DNA from: Spirochaetaceae bacterium
GTDB lineage: Bacteria > Spirochaetota > Spirochaetia > Treponematales > Treponemataceae
Assembly (NCBI GenBank): GCA_017416145.1
Contig: JAFQDD010000023.1
Span: 62,001-126,000 of the forward strand
Length of the DNA stretch: 64,000 nt
Reading direction: 5' to 3'
Shown in pieces: positions 32,693 to 42,216 of the stretch (position 1 is the stretch's first letter; each line of letters begins with the position of its first letter). The notes under the pieces were generated by a model. It ran no database searches, was not told the origin of the DNA, and saw only the letters and a list, made by a program, of their open reading frames with translations. A program made the position numbers and the translations under genes.

Positions 32693-32761
32693 TTGAAAAT
32701 CCACATATTTTTCCTATATCACTTTTCAAAGATATGTAAATTATTTATATTGTACTTTATT

Positions 32762-33160
32762 ATGAAAAAATCACTTATTACTATACTAAAATGGATTCCA
32801 GCTTTTATCATATTTGCAATTAGTTTTTATTTATCAAGTCAGTCCACTATTCAAAAAATCCCAGTTTTCCCTTATGCCGACAAACTTGTACACTTTGTTT
32901 GCTTCGGCGGATTGGCTTTTTGGGTAGCTTTTGGCTGTAATCTTTTTGAAAATCAAAAGATAAAAATCCTTCTTCCAACAATCATCGTTTCAATTTATGG
33001 GATAATCGATGAAATTCACCAAAGTTTTACCCCAGGAAGAAGTTCTACAATTTCCGACTGGATTGCAGACACTCTTGGAGCTTTATTTGGCAGTTTTGTT
33101 TTTTATCTTGTGGTAAAAATAATAACTAAAAACAAGGATAAAAAATCTAATACCAAATGA
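32762..33160 (+). CDS. VanZ-like membrane protein
   Basis: 132 aa from the ATG at 32762 (MKKSLITILKWIPAF). Four hydrophobic segments and the VanZ-type motifs FYLSSQS, DKLVHFVCFGGLAF and GIIDEIHQSFTPGRSSTISDWIADTLGALFG are present. VanZ-like proteins are membrane proteins linked to glycopeptide tolerance in some species, but this wide family has no general function. It overlaps the ATP-grasp gene by four bases (ATGA). Confidence 0.88.
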   Translation: MKKSLITILKWIPAFIIFAISFYLSSQSTIQKIPVFPYADKLVHFVCFGGLAFWVAFGCNLFENQKIKILLPTIIVSIYGIIDEIHQSFTPGRSSTISDWIADTLGALFGSFVFYLVVKIITKNKDKKSNTK

Positions 33161-34431
33161 AAATCCTTTTTTACAATTCAAACACAAATAACACAGATGT
33201 TGCAAACTTTTGCTATTCTTTTTTCCCCAGTGCAAAAACCGATTTTGAAAATCTTGCAGAAAAATATCCTGAACATGAGTTTTTTGTGGTTGCCCAAAAG
33301 CCAGGAGTTTTTTTGTTGGACTTAGAAAATGGAGAGTTAGTTTCCAAAGCAGAAAAAGTCCAATATCACCTTTTGAAAAAGGAAACTTCCCCAAAGGATT
33401 TTGCAAATTTTATCCAAAAACTAAAACCAGATTTAGCAATTTCTACAAGTTACTGGCTTTCCCCCTTTGACTGGCTTTCCTTGCAAGATAGTTTAATTGC
33501 AGAATATCTTTCCGAAAACAATGTAAATATTTTGTGTAATTCTTTAGAAAATCAAGAAATGTGTTTTAATAAATGGGGAACACAACTGGCTTTAGAAGCA
33601 AAAGGATTTACAGTTCCAAAATCAATTTATCTAAGCCACAACTTATTTTGGGCAGAACGAAGCAACAAATCAATTATCCATAACCCTTACAAAGAATTGA
33701 TTTTTTCCAAACTCAAAAAAATGACTTTTCCTGTTGTAATAAAAAGTCTTACAGGTTTTAGCTCTTACGGCATGGACGTGGCAAAAACTTTTTCAGAAGC
33801 TTTGCATTTTTTAACCCAAAAATCTGGCAACGAAGACAAAATTATCCAAGAATACAAAGATGGTCTACATTTTGGACTTGAAATCTATGGCACAAAAGAT
33901 TGTTTTGAAATTAAGCCACCTTTTAAATTCAGCCTAAACAAATACGGAATTACAAGCCCAAAACAAAGCGTAAAAATCGGTCCTTTCAACTGGGAAGAGC
34001 CAGAATATCAAGAAAAATTCAAATTATCCACCCTAAAAAATGATATGAAGCGACTTTGGAAAACCTTTGGCTTTTCTGGTTCAATTCAAGTGGATTTAGT
34101 TTTTTCTGAAGGGAAATGGTACATTATCGAAATAAATCCTCGACTTAGCGGAATGACTTTTACCTATGCCGCTTTAGAAAACTGTAGTCCCCAAGAACTT
34201 TTGCTAAAAGCTGTTTTGCCAAAAGCAGAAAAACCAAAACCAACTTTGGAAAACTTACGCACTTTCAAAATCCCAGCGCAAACAAAAGAAAACTTTGAAA
34301 TCTTAAGCCAAAATCCAAGCATAAAACGGATTTTCCAAATTGATAATAAGGTGGCAAAACAAAAACGGGATGAAGGTTTTTGCGAAATTGTTTCAATCGA
34401 GGATAATCTGGAAATCTGTGAAAAACTCTAA
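33157..34431 (+). CDS. ATP-grasp domain ligase-like protein
   Basis: 424 aa. The ATP-grasp core runs from about 150 to 350: NKWGTQLALEAKGF, the phosphate loop PVVIKSLTGFSSYGMDVAKTF, and the metal site IQVDLVFSEGKWYIIEINPRLSGM. N-terminal residues 1-120 probably form the pre-ATP-grasp domain. Such enzymes join a carboxylate to an amine or thiol. The substrate cannot be read; overlap with the VanZ-like gene hints at an envelope role but this is weak. Confidence 0.85.
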   Translation: MKILFYNSNTNNTDVANFCYSFFPSAKTDFENLAEKYPEHEFFVVAQKPGVFLLDLENGELVSKAEKVQYHLLKKETSPKDFANFIQKLKPDLAISTSYWLSPFDWLSLQDSLIAEYLSENNVNILCNSLENQEMCFNKWGTQLALEAKGFTVPKSIYLSHNLFWAERSNKSIIHNPYKELIFSKLKKMTFPVVIKSLTGFSSYGMDVAKTFSEALHFLTQKSGNEDKIIQEYKDGLHFGLEIYGTKDCFEIKPPFKFSLNKYGITSPKQSVKIGPFNWEEPEYQEKFKLSTLKNDMKRLWKTFGFSGSIQVDLVFSEGKWYIIEINPRLSGMTFTYAALENCSPQELLLKAVLPKAEKPKPTLENLRTFKIPAQTKENFEILSQNPSIKRIFQIDNKVAKQKRDEGFCEIVSIEDNLEICEKL

Positions 34432-34444
34432 TGATTTTTTCCAC

Positions 34445-36442
34445 TTACATCGGCTTTAGAACCCCCAGTTCTTCCCAACGAACATACATTTTTTCAAGAT
34501 TTTCTTCTAAAGTTGCGTATTCTCTTCCGTATTCTGCTAGTTTTTCATGATTGGTTTCGCCTCCAGAAAGCAAAGCCTCTAATTCTTCTTTTCGCTCTTC
34601 GGCTTCAAAAATCTTGTTTTCGATTTCTTCAAACTCTTTTTGCTCTTTGAAAGTTCTTCTTCTCTGAGGTTGATTTTCCCCTGCTCCAGAAACTTGCTTT
34701 GCATCAATGGCTTTTTGCTTTTCTTTTTCTTCAGCTTTTGTGGCTTTTTCTTCTTGTTTCTTTAGTTTTTCTTCTTCACGCTTAAAATCAAGATATTCAG
34801 AGCATTTTCCCACATATCCAGAAATTGAGCCATCATCTTCCAAAATAAAAAGAGTGTCTGCAATTTTATCCATAAAATATCTGTCGTGGGAAACAATCAA
34901 AATACAACCAGCGAAATCTTGCAAAAAGCTTTCCAAAATCGACATTGTAAAGATGTCAAAATCGTTGGTAGGTTCGTCTAAAACCAAAAAATTTGGATTT
35001 GATATTAAAAGACGCACCAAAAATAAGCGTTTTCGCTCTCCACCAGAAAGACTTGAAACAGGAGAATATTGGATTTTTCCTTCAAAGCCAAACTGTTCTA
35101 GCATTTGAGAAGCACTTAAAGTTTTTCCAGCGTTTGTGGTAACATATTCTGCAGCCTCTTTTATGTATTCCAAAACTGTAAGATTTACATTTTTAAACTC
35201 TGGATTTTGTTGATAATAAGCAAAAACTGTGTTTAAGCCCTTTTCCACAAAACCAGAATCAGGTTCCAAATTTCCTGTAATAATATTCAAAAAAGTAGAC
35301 TTACCAGAGCCATTGTTCCCAAAAACCCCGATTCGCTCCCCTTTTTTGAAGGTATAAGAAAAATCCTTTATTACAGAAACTTTTTCCTTTGTGTTTGATT
35401 TCTGATAATCCTTTGATATTCCATTGATTTCAAGAATCTTCCCACCAAGCCGCCTTCCTGCAACTTCAAAGGCAAAAGCCTTGTCCTCTTTTAATTTTTC
35501 CCGATTTATAAGCCTGTGAATATTGTCCACACGAGCTCTTGCCTTTGTGCCTCTTGCACAAGGTCCTCGCATTAACCAATCTCGTTCTGTCCGCAAAACT
35601 GATTCTATACGGCGTTCTGTGTTTTGTGCAATTTCAAGCTCAGTTTGCTTTTTCTCTAAATATGTAGAAAAGTTTCCTTTGTAGTGGTTAAATTTTCCGT
35701 GTTCTAGCTCGTATATGTCTGTACACACCATATCAAGAAAATATCTGTCGTGAGTTACCATCAAAACAGCTTTCTCTGTATTTGCAAGATACTCTTGAAG
35801 CCAGGTAATTGTTTCAATATCTAAGTGGTTTGTAGGCTCGTCCAAAAGCAAAAGTTTAGAATCTTCCACCAAAACTTGAGCCAAGGCAACTTTTTTTATC
35901 ATACCCCCAGAAAGAGAACTCATTTTTCGTTCTAAACTTTTTGAATCTTTCCCGTTGTATATTCCTAAAATCCCCAAAATTGATTTAACTTCAGCTTCGT
36001 AATTCCAAAGATTTTTTTCTGTCATTAAATTTGTTGCAAATTCGTATTCTTTTTGAAGAGAATCACTTTGATTTGATGATTGATTTTCAGCCATCTTTTC
36101 GCACAAATTTTCATAATATTTGATAATAGCTAATTTTGGACTTGTACTAGAGATTTTTCCTTCAAAAATAGAGTCTTTAAAAATGTGTTGACTAATTGTG
36201 GCATCTGGATTAAAAATCGGATTCTGTGGCAAAAAGGAAACTCCAGATTCTTTGTTAAAAATAGCAGTTCCATTATCTGGAGCAAGAACTCCTGCAATAC
36301 AATTTAATAATGTAGATTTTCCACTTCCATTTCGCCCAATAAGAGCTGCTTTTTCACCGAGATTTAGCCCAAAAGTAACATCTGTAAATAGAGGAGCTTC
36401 TCTTCCGATTTTTGTAAGATTTTTAACTGATAAAAGATTCAT
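34445..36442 (-). CDS. uup: ABC-F ATPase, Uup type
   Basis: 665 aa from the ATG at 36442 (MNLLSVKNLTKIG) with AAAAGGAAAA upstream; the open frame extends 38 codons further into a hairpin region and is not expected to be used. Two ABC domains carry GRNGSGKST / LLLLDEPTNHLD and GNNGSGKST / FLVLDEPTNDFD, joined by an ABC-F linker. After the second domain comes a basic coiled coil (about 560-660) typical of Uup, which binds DNA or the ribosome. ABC-F proteins have no membrane part and act on translating ribosomes. Confidence 0.88.
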   Translation of the reverse strand: MNLLSVKNLTKIGREAPLFTDVTFGLNLGEKAALIGRNGSGKSTLLNCIAGVLAPDNGTAIFNKESGVSFLPQNPIFNPDATISQHIFKDSIFEGKISSTSPKLAIIKYYENLCEKMAENQSSNQSDSLQKEYEFATNLMTEKNLWNYEAEVKSILGILGIYNGKDSKSLERKMSSLSGGMIKKVALAQVLVEDSKLLLLDEPTNHLDIETITWLQEYLANTEKAVLMVTHDRYFLDMVCTDIYELEHGKFNHYKGNFSTYLEKKQTELEIAQNTERRIESVLRTERDWLMRGPCARGTKARARVDNIHRLINREKLKEDKAFAFEVAGRRLGGKILEINGISKDYQKSNTKEKVSVIKDFSYTFKKGERIGVFGNNGSGKSTFLNIITGNLEPDSGFVEKGLNTVFAYYQQNPEFKNVNLTVLEYIKEAAEYVTTNAGKTLSASQMLEQFGFEGKIQYSPVSSLSGGERKRLFLVRLLISNPNFLVLDEPTNDFDIFTMSILESFLQDFAGCILIVSHDRYFMDKIADTLFILEDDGSISGYVGKCSEYLDFKREEEKLKKQEEKATKAEEKEKQKAIDAKQVSGAGENQPQRRRTFKEQKEFEEIENKIFEAEERKEELEALLSGGETNHEKLAEYGREYATLEENLEKMYVRWEELGVLKPM

Positions 36443-36986
36443 TTTTTTCCTTTTGAAACAAAACAAGGTAATCCTTGACCTTAGGATATTTTCCCAAGTC
36501 TTTGGGAGGAGACAGCTTTGAAAAGCTGATAAACATATTAGGGGAGGAAAACCCACTCAGAGTCCGAAGGCCGTTGGTTTTCCTCCCCTAAAACCCCACC
36601 TTTCCTTGGCCACGGCTTAGGGTTCCACCCTAAGAACCCGGTTTATTATCAAACTTTTTGTTTCTCCCCTCATAATCCCCTCTTTCCCAAAAGAACGACC
36701 AAAGGGAGTTACACCCCTTTGGAAACCCTGTTTTTTGGGAAAGTTGATATTTAATAAGTTTTAAGAAAAAACTCCCAAAACTATTGTAAATTACACGACA
36801 CGCTTGAAAAGCCGTGTCTGATATCATCTAGCCCGTGAGCTAAAAATATTAAACCAAAAATAAGTTCTCTTTACCCAGAGTCCAGAGGGCGGTTAGCCCT
36901 TTGGTCGTTATTTTGGAAAGAGAGGTGGTATGGAGGAGAGAGAACCTTTTTATCGAAAAAAAGGTTCTCTCTCCTCCATGAAAAAC
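36443..36986. repeat. 544-bp hairpin-rich spacer between the two ABC-F genes
   Basis: No plausible gene. Perfect or near-perfect inverted repeats follow one another: 36538-36553 with 36576-36591 (16 bp); CTTAGGG-TTCCA-CCCTAAG (near 36617); CTTTCCCAAAA...TTTTGGGAAAG enclosing CCAAAGGG...CCCTTTGG (36683-36742, cruciform-like); GACACG...CGTGTC (near 36797); and 36932-36951 with 36958-36977 (20 bp). CCCTTTGGTCGTT-type motifs recur at 38960 and 61170. The last hairpin lies just after ettA and probably ends its transcript. Confidence 0.8.
36932..36977 (-). terminator. 20-bp perfect hairpin after the EttA-like gene
   Basis: GGAGGAGAGAGAACCTTTTT pairs with AAAAAGGTTCTCTCTCCTCC over a short loop. The T-run lies in the loop side rather than after the stem, so it is an atypical terminator or a processing structure. 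Confidence 0.6.
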
Positions 36987-38747
36987 CTAGCGTGTCATTT
37001 TGCGGTACATGGTTTTGTGTGGGCGGTCGGCGTCGGCACCTAGTTGTTTTCTTCGCCATTCTGCATAGTCTGACCAGTTACCTTCAAACCAGATTACGTC
37101 TGAGTTATTTTCAAAGGCTAAAATGTGGGTACAGATTCTGTCTAAGAACCAGCGGTCGTGGCTAACGCAAAGTACACAACCTGCAAAATCTTCAATAGCG
37201 TCTTCAAGAGCTCGAATTGTGGTTACATCTAAGTCGTTGGTTGGTTCGTCAAGAAGCAACACGTTTCCAGCTTGTTTTAGCATCATTCCAAGATTCAAGC
37301 GGTTTCGCTCTCCTCCAGAAAGTACGCCAACTTTTTTACTTTGGTCTGGTCCAGAAAAGTTAAACCAAGAACAGTAAGCTCTAGAATTTACTTCTCGCAC
37401 CTGACCATTCAATGCACGACCTTTTTCGTCAACTGCACCAAGTTTTATAATGTCTAATCCGTCTGAAAGTTGTTCCCAAACTGTTTTGTTGTCGTCCAAA
37501 AGTCCACGCATTTGGTCAACGTAAACAAGTTTTACAGTTTCTCCAACACGAATTGCACCAGAATCAGGTTTTTCACCACCATCACGGCCATCAAGACGAT
37601 CCACAGTTTGTCCTGCGGCATCTGCAATTAAGCGGAAAAGTGTGGTTTTACCAGCACCGTTTGGTCCAACAATTCCCACAACTGCTCCAGCTGGAATCTT
37701 AAAGCTAAGATTATCAAAAAGTAAACGATCTCCGTATCCCTTTGTAAGATTTTCAGCTTCAATTACGAGATTTCCAAGGCGAGGTCCTGCAGGAATTGTG
37801 ATTTTTGTATCTTTTATTTGACCTTTACCTGATTGAGATAAAAGTTGTTCATATTTTGTAATGTGTTCTTTATGTTTTGCTTGGCGACCTTTTACACCCA
37901 TGTGAATCCACTCAAGCTCTTTCTTTAGAGCTTTTTGGCGTTCACTTTCGTGTTTTTCTTCAAGAGCAAGACGTTTTTGCTTTTGGTCTAGCCAACTAGA
38001 ATAATTTCCCTTAAATGGGATTCCTTCTCCACGGTCAAGTTCCAAAATCCAACCAGCCACATTATCCAAGAAATAGCGATCGTGGGTTACTGCAATAATA
38101 GTGCCTGGATATTGTTGCAAGTGACGTTCAAGCCAAGCAACACTTTCTGCGTCCAAGTGGTTTGTTGGTTCGTCTAAAAGTAGGATATCAGGTTTTTGCA
38201 AAAGTAAGCGACAAAGTGCAACACGGCGACGTTCCCCTCCAGAAAGCACATCCACCAATTGGTCAGATGGAGGACAACGCAAGGCATCCATAGCAAGTTC
38301 TAGCTGACTGTCTAAGTTCCATGCGTCTAGGGCATCAAGTTTTTCTTGGATTTCAGCCTGACGAGTGCAAAGTTTATCAAAATCTGCATCAGGGTCTCCA
38401 AAAGTTTCGTTTACTTGGTCAAATTCCTCAAGAAGTGCCACTGTTTCCGCAGCTCCTTCTTTTACAATTTCCATAACAGTTTTGCCTTTTTCAAGTTCAG
38501 GCTCCTGTTCAAGATAACCAATTGTGTATCCAGGTGATATTGTAGTTTCTCCTGTAAAATCTGTGTCTAGTCCTGCAAAAATTTTCATCAAAGATGATTT
38601 ACCAGAACCATTTTCACCAATTACACCGATTTTTGCACCATAATAATAAGAAATGCTAATATCTTTAAGAACTGTTTTTGTGCCATAACTTCGTGACACC
38701 CGATCCATAGTATAAATAATTTTTTTATCGTCAAATGTTGTAGCCAT
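36987..38747 (-). CDS. ettA: ABC-F ATPase, EttA type (translational throttle)
   Basis: 586 aa from the ATG at 38747 (MATTFDDKKIIYTMDRVSRSYG); eight upstream codons lack a ribosome-binding site. Two ABC domains: GENGSGKSS / ILLLDEPTNHLD and GPNGAGKTT / VLLLDEPTNDLD, with the EttA arm between (about 95-140). The end RPHKTMYRKMTR is typical of EttA. It gates translation elongation according to ATP level by binding the ribosomal E site. It is followed by a second ABC-F gene (uup type), an unusual side-by-side pair. Confidence 0.93.
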   Translation of the reverse strand: MATTFDDKKIIYTMDRVSRSYGTKTVLKDISISYYYGAKIGVIGENGSGKSSLMKIFAGLDTDFTGETTISPGYTIGYLEQEPELEKGKTVMEIVKEGAAETVALLEEFDQVNETFGDPDADFDKLCTRQAEIQEKLDALDAWNLDSQLELAMDALRCPPSDQLVDVLSGGERRRVALCRLLLQKPDILLLDEPTNHLDAESVAWLERHLQQYPGTIIAVTHDRYFLDNVAGWILELDRGEGIPFKGNYSSWLDQKQKRLALEEKHESERQKALKKELEWIHMGVKGRQAKHKEHITKYEQLLSQSGKGQIKDTKITIPAGPRLGNLVIEAENLTKGYGDRLLFDNLSFKIPAGAVVGIVGPNGAGKTTLFRLIADAAGQTVDRLDGRDGGEKPDSGAIRVGETVKLVYVDQMRGLLDDNKTVWEQLSDGLDIIKLGAVDEKGRALNGQVREVNSRAYCSWFNFSGPDQSKKVGVLSGGERNRLNLGMMLKQAGNVLLLDEPTNDLDVTTIRALEDAIEDFAGCVLCVSHDRWFLDRICTHILAFENNSDVIWFEGNWSDYAEWRRKQLGADADRPHKTMYRKMTR

Positions 38748-39034
38748 AGTTAAATTGTAGCATAAAAACAAAATGATGTGTATATCTAGTTTGGAATTAG
38801 GAAGAAGGAATGTAATAATTCTAAGAATGGATACTAGGCTTTAGCTCCGATTGGAAGCCCGTAGTTCCCCTTAGGGGGAAGGAAAACCGAACTTTTTCGA
38901 TGCGTAGCAAATTGCTGCGAGTCTCGCAATTTGTCCCTAGAACCCCCAACCTTTCCTGGCAACGACCAAAGGGGATTCCCCTTTGGAAACCCCTTACTTA
39001 TATTTTTGATTTTTTTTCTTACTAAAGTTTTATC
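38748..39034. repeat. Hairpin-rich spacer between the S1-like and EttA-like genes
   Basis: Contains CAAATTGC-TGCGAGTCTC-GCAATTTG (near 38910-38935) and CCAAAGGGG-ATT-CCCCTTTGG (near 38966-38986), the latter preceded by AACGA as in the spacer at 36690. No gene is seen. Confidence 0.7.
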
Positions 39035-40141
39035 TTATTTTTTCTTTAGCAAGGCTGCAAAAGGGTTGTATGTGTCTGAATCATCTTGGGAATTCAAATA
39101 TTCTTCTGCACTTGTATCTTCTTCTTTGGAAGAGGCTTGCATTAAACTTAGGCGATGAGCTTCTGCATCAATTTGTTTGATGATAACAGAAAGTTTATCT
39201 CCAACTTTGAAGGCTTTTCTAAGGTTTGTGTTTGCTTGAATGTCTTCGATTTCTGAAATATGCAAAAGTCCGTCGATACCAGGTTCGATTTCTATAAACA
39301 AGCCAAAATCTGCAATTCGAGAAATTGGGGCGTCTAGTTTGTCTCCAGCTGAATATTTTGTTGCAATTTCATCCCAAGGATCTTTTTCCAAGGTTTTTGT
39401 GCTTAGTGAAACTCGTTCTGTATTCCAATCAATTTTAATGATTTCAGCTTCGATTTCTTGTCCCTCGTGAAGCACTGTTGATAAATCATCGATTCTGGCT
39501 CTAGAAACTTCTGAAATTGGCAAAAGAGCTTGAAATCCCTTAACATCCACGAAAGCTCCGTATTTTTGCAAAGAAATTACAGTTCCCTTCACTTTCATAC
39601 CAACTTTTAGAGACTGTTTTAGCTCATCCATTTTTGCTTGATTTTCAGCTTCTAAAATTGCTCGGTTAGAAACAAGCACATTTCTTCCGTTTTCTTTGAA
39701 TTCTGCAATTTTGAAAGAAAGAACTTTGCCAACATAAAAACTTGGCTCTTCTTTTTGTTTATATCCCATTTGTGAATATGGACAAAATCCACGAACTTCA
39801 CCGATTTTTACTTCAAATCCACCTTTGATTTCTTTTTCAACTTTGCCTTCCACAGGAATTCCGTTTTGATAGGCATTTTCAAGCATAGATTTATCAGCTT
39901 TATCTCCAGCGATTTTTGTTGTGAATCGCATTTCCCCATTTATATAGCCCAAAAAGAAAACCTTAATTTTATCATTTTCTGATATTGTGATTTTTCCGTC
40001 TTTGTCTAAAAGCTCTGCTGTGTCTAAAACACCTTCTGATTTGCTATTTAAATCAAGAAAAACGCTGTCTCCTGAAATAGCCACAACTGTTGTTTCAATT
40101 TCTTGACCAACTTCCAATTTATTCATTTCATAATTACTCAT
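39035..40141 (-). CDS. rpsA: S1 RNA-binding-domain protein (ribosomal protein S1-like)
   Basis: 368 aa with four S1 domains: about 8-75, 92-155 (GFEVKIGEVRGFCPYSQMG), 178-245 (GAFVDVKGFQALLPISEVS) and 265-335 (GLFIEIEPGIDGLLHISEIED). The third and fourth carry the best RNA-binding pattern. Four domains rather than six resembles the short S1 of several non-proteobacterial groups. It helps mRNA bind the ribosome. No clear Shine-Dalgarno is seen before the ATG. It is monocistronic, with hairpins on both sides. Confidence 0.82.
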   Translation of the reverse strand: MSNYEMNKLEVGQEIETTVVAISGDSVFLDLNSKSEGVLDTAELLDKDGKITISENDKIKVFFLGYINGEMRFTTKIAGDKADKSMLENAYQNGIPVEGKVEKEIKGGFEVKIGEVRGFCPYSQMGYKQKEEPSFYVGKVLSFKIAEFKENGRNVLVSNRAILEAENQAKMDELKQSLKVGMKVKGTVISLQKYGAFVDVKGFQALLPISEVSRARIDDLSTVLHEGQEIEAEIIKIDWNTERVSLSTKTLEKDPWDEIATKYSAGDKLDAPISRIADFGLFIEIEPGIDGLLHISEIEDIQANTNLRKAFKVGDKLSVIIKQIDAEAHRLSLMQASSKEEDTSAEEYLNSQDDSDTYNPFAALLKKK

Positions 40142-40215
40142 AATATTATTTTACCAAAATTTTTTGATTTTATAAAGTGATTTTTTTGTTGTGGATTTTT
40201 TGTTGTGGATTCCCG

Positions 40216-40250
40216 AAAAAAAAGCTGCCTTCCAAACTGAAAAGCAGCCT
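40216..40250 (-). terminator. Intrinsic terminator of the sugar ABC operon
   Basis: Minus strand GCTGCTTTTC and GAAGGCAGC form a stem around AGTTTG and are followed by TTTTTTTT. Confidence 0.88.
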
Positions 40251-40286
40251 AAAATCTAGGAAAATATATATGTCAATGAAGGAAAA

Positions 40287-41132
40287 TTATCCCTTAACAG
40301 CTCCAGCTAAAACACCCTTGATAATGTGTTTTTGACAAGCTAGATAGAATACAATAACTGGAAGCATTGCCAAAACAAGCATAGCCATCATTGCACCCCA
40401 GTCAACAGCTCCGTATCCACCACGAAGATATTGAATAGCAATTGGAATTGTTTTGTATTCTGTTCCGATTGTAAGATATGGAAGCAAATAGTCATTCCAA
40501 ACCCACATAATTTCTAGAATACCAATTGTAATTGCCTGGCTTTTTAACATTGGAAGAATAACGTGTCCAAAGATTTGTGGTGGAGTTGCACCGTCAATCA
40601 TAGCAGCCTCTTCCATTGCCAAAGGAATTGATTTGATAAAACCTGCAAACATAAAAGTCGACATACCACAACCAAAACCAATGTAAACAATGATAATACC
40701 AATAGGATTGTCCAAATGTAGAATATTTGCCATTTTACTCATTGTAAACATTACCATTTGGAAAGGAACAATCATTGAAAAAACAAGACAATAGTAAATA
40801 ATGCTGTTTAGCTTGTTTTTTACACGGGTAATGTACCAAGCAAGCATACTTGATACGAGCAAGATTCCTGCAACAGAACCAATTGTAATCCAAAGTGAAT
40901 AACCGAAAGCACTAAAGAAATCAATCTTTTTAATACCTGATACGTAGTTTTTTAATCCTACAAAAGACGCTTCTTCTCCTTCAAATACTGGAAATTTGAA
41001 AGCACCAGTTGAAATGAACAAACTTCCTTTGAAAGAGTTCATAAAAACTACAACAATTGGAAATAGAACAAACAAAGATGCAAGAACTAGAAAGAAAGTA
41101 ATAAATGCTTTTGAAGTTGTACCTGTTTTCAT
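40287..41132 (-). CDS. Sugar ABC transporter permease (MalG-like)
   Basis: 281 aa with six membrane helices and the cytoplasmic EAA loop EEAAMIDGATPPQIFGHVILPMLK (about 182-205) that contacts the ATPase. It belongs to the carbohydrate uptake CUT1 class. The ATG overlaps the stop of the other permease gene. No ATPase gene is in the operon, so a shared MsmX/MalK-type ATPase encoded elsewhere is expected. Confidence 0.93.
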   Translation of the reverse strand: MKTGTTSKAFITFFLVLASLFVLFPIVVVFMNSFKGSLFISTGAFKFPVFEGEEASFVGLKNYVSGIKKIDFFSAFGYSLWITIGSVAGILLVSSMLAWYITRVKNKLNSIIYYCLVFSMIVPFQMVMFTMSKMANILHLDNPIGIIIVYIGFGCGMSTFMFAGFIKSIPLAMEEAAMIDGATPPQIFGHVILPMLKSQAITIGILEIMWVWNDYLLPYLTIGTEYKTIPIAIQYLRGGYGAVDWGAMMAMLVLAMLPVIVFYLACQKHIIKGVLAGAVKG

Positions 41133-41977
41133 TAGTTTTCAATCTCCTTGCTTCTTGTAAGTCTAAGCTGAACTAGTGCAATTGCTGCAACCATAATTGT
41201 AAACATTACAGCCTTTGCTTGACCAACACCTTCATATCCAACACGTCCATAGAATGTGTTGTAAATATTAAGTGCAAGCATTTCAGTTTGTTTTTCAGGA
41301 GCACCAGCAGTTAAAGCTAAGTTCTGGTCAAAAAGTTTGAATCCGTTTGTTAGAGTCATAAACAAACAAATTGTGATTGATGGCATTACTGAAGGAATAA
41401 TGATTTTGAACAAAGTTCTCCAATATCCAGCACCATCAATACTTGCAGCTTCCAGCATATCTGTTGGAATATTTTGAATTGCTGCAATATAAATAACCAT
41501 CATATAACCAACATTTTGCCAATTCATTAGAATAACCAATCCCCAGAATCCGTATTTTGGATCTGATACAATGGTTTGTCCATAATTTAACAAAACACCG
41601 TTGATGATAACTTGCCAAATCCAACCTAGAACAATTCCACCAATTAAGTTTGGCATAAAGAAAATTGTTCTAAAAATATTTGTTCCCTTGATTCCCTTTG
41701 TAAGCAAAAGAGCCAAAGTAAAAGACAATATATTGATTGAAATTACTGTTACAACTGTAAAACGAACAGTAAACCAAAGAGCAGATGAATAATTATTATC
41801 GATTGTAAATGCATCAATATAATTTTTGATACCAACCCACTCTACGTCTGCTAGATTCCTAAATTCACAAAATGAAAGATAGATACCCATAAACATAGGA
41901 ATAAGAAATGCTAGTAAAAAGCAAACAACACCAGGCAATGCGAATAAGGCAAAATATTTTTTTAGTGTCTTTTCCAT
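41132..41977 (-). CDS. Sugar ABC transporter permease (MalF-like)
   Basis: 281 aa from the ATG at 41977 (MEKTLKKYFALFALPG) preceded by AGGAGATT; the upstream 14 codons are not supported. Six membrane helices and the EAA loop LEAASIDGAGYWRTLFKIIIPSVMP mark it as a CUT1 permease. It precedes and overlaps the MalG-like gene by one base. A terminator and an operator-like site lie between it and the binding-protein gene, so the permeases are probably made at a lower level than the binding protein. Confidence 0.93.
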   Translation of the reverse strand: MEKTLKKYFALFALPGVVCFLLAFLIPMFMGIYLSFCEFRNLADVEWVGIKNYIDAFTIDNNYSSALWFTVRFTVVTVISINILSFTLALLLTKGIKGTNIFRTIFFMPNLIGGIVLGWIWQVIINGVLLNYGQTIVSDPKYGFWGLVILMNWQNVGYMMVIYIAAIQNIPTDMLEAASIDGAGYWRTLFKIIIPSVMPSITICLFMTLTNGFKLFDQNLALTAGAPEKQTEMLALNIYNTFYGRVGYEGVGQAKAVMFTIMVAAIALVQLRLTRSKEIEN

Positions 41978-42119
41978 AATCTCCTCGCTACATAATATTG
42001 AGCAATTTTGCTCTTTCAAGAAACCAATTTATTCCTCAAATCGATTTTCTTATGTTTATAATATTATCATCATTTTTAAATTCGACCATATTTTTATTAT
42101 GGTTTTCCGTCAAAAATTA

Positions 42120-42133
42120 CTAAACCGTTTTAT
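42120..42133. promoter_or_regulatory. LacI-type operator ahead of the permease genes
   Basis: CTAAACCGTTTTAT fits the CTAAAnCGnTTTAG pattern found upstream of the binding-protein gene with one mismatch. It lies just beyond the terminator at 42144-42178, near a possible TTGACG-17-TATGGT promoter for the permeases. Confidence 0.5.
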
Positions 42134-42143
42134 CAACTCTTCT

Positions 42144-42178
42144 AAAAAAAACCCGTCCTATTTTTCAAAGACGGGCTA
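42144..42178 (-). terminator. Intrinsic terminator between binding protein and permease genes
   Basis: Minus strand CCCGTC...GACGGG followed by TTTTTTTT. It probably lets most transcripts end after the binding-protein gene. Confidence 0.9.
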
Positions 42179-42216
42179 TCTCAAAATATCGCCTAATTTT
42201 TAGACAATATTCTCAC

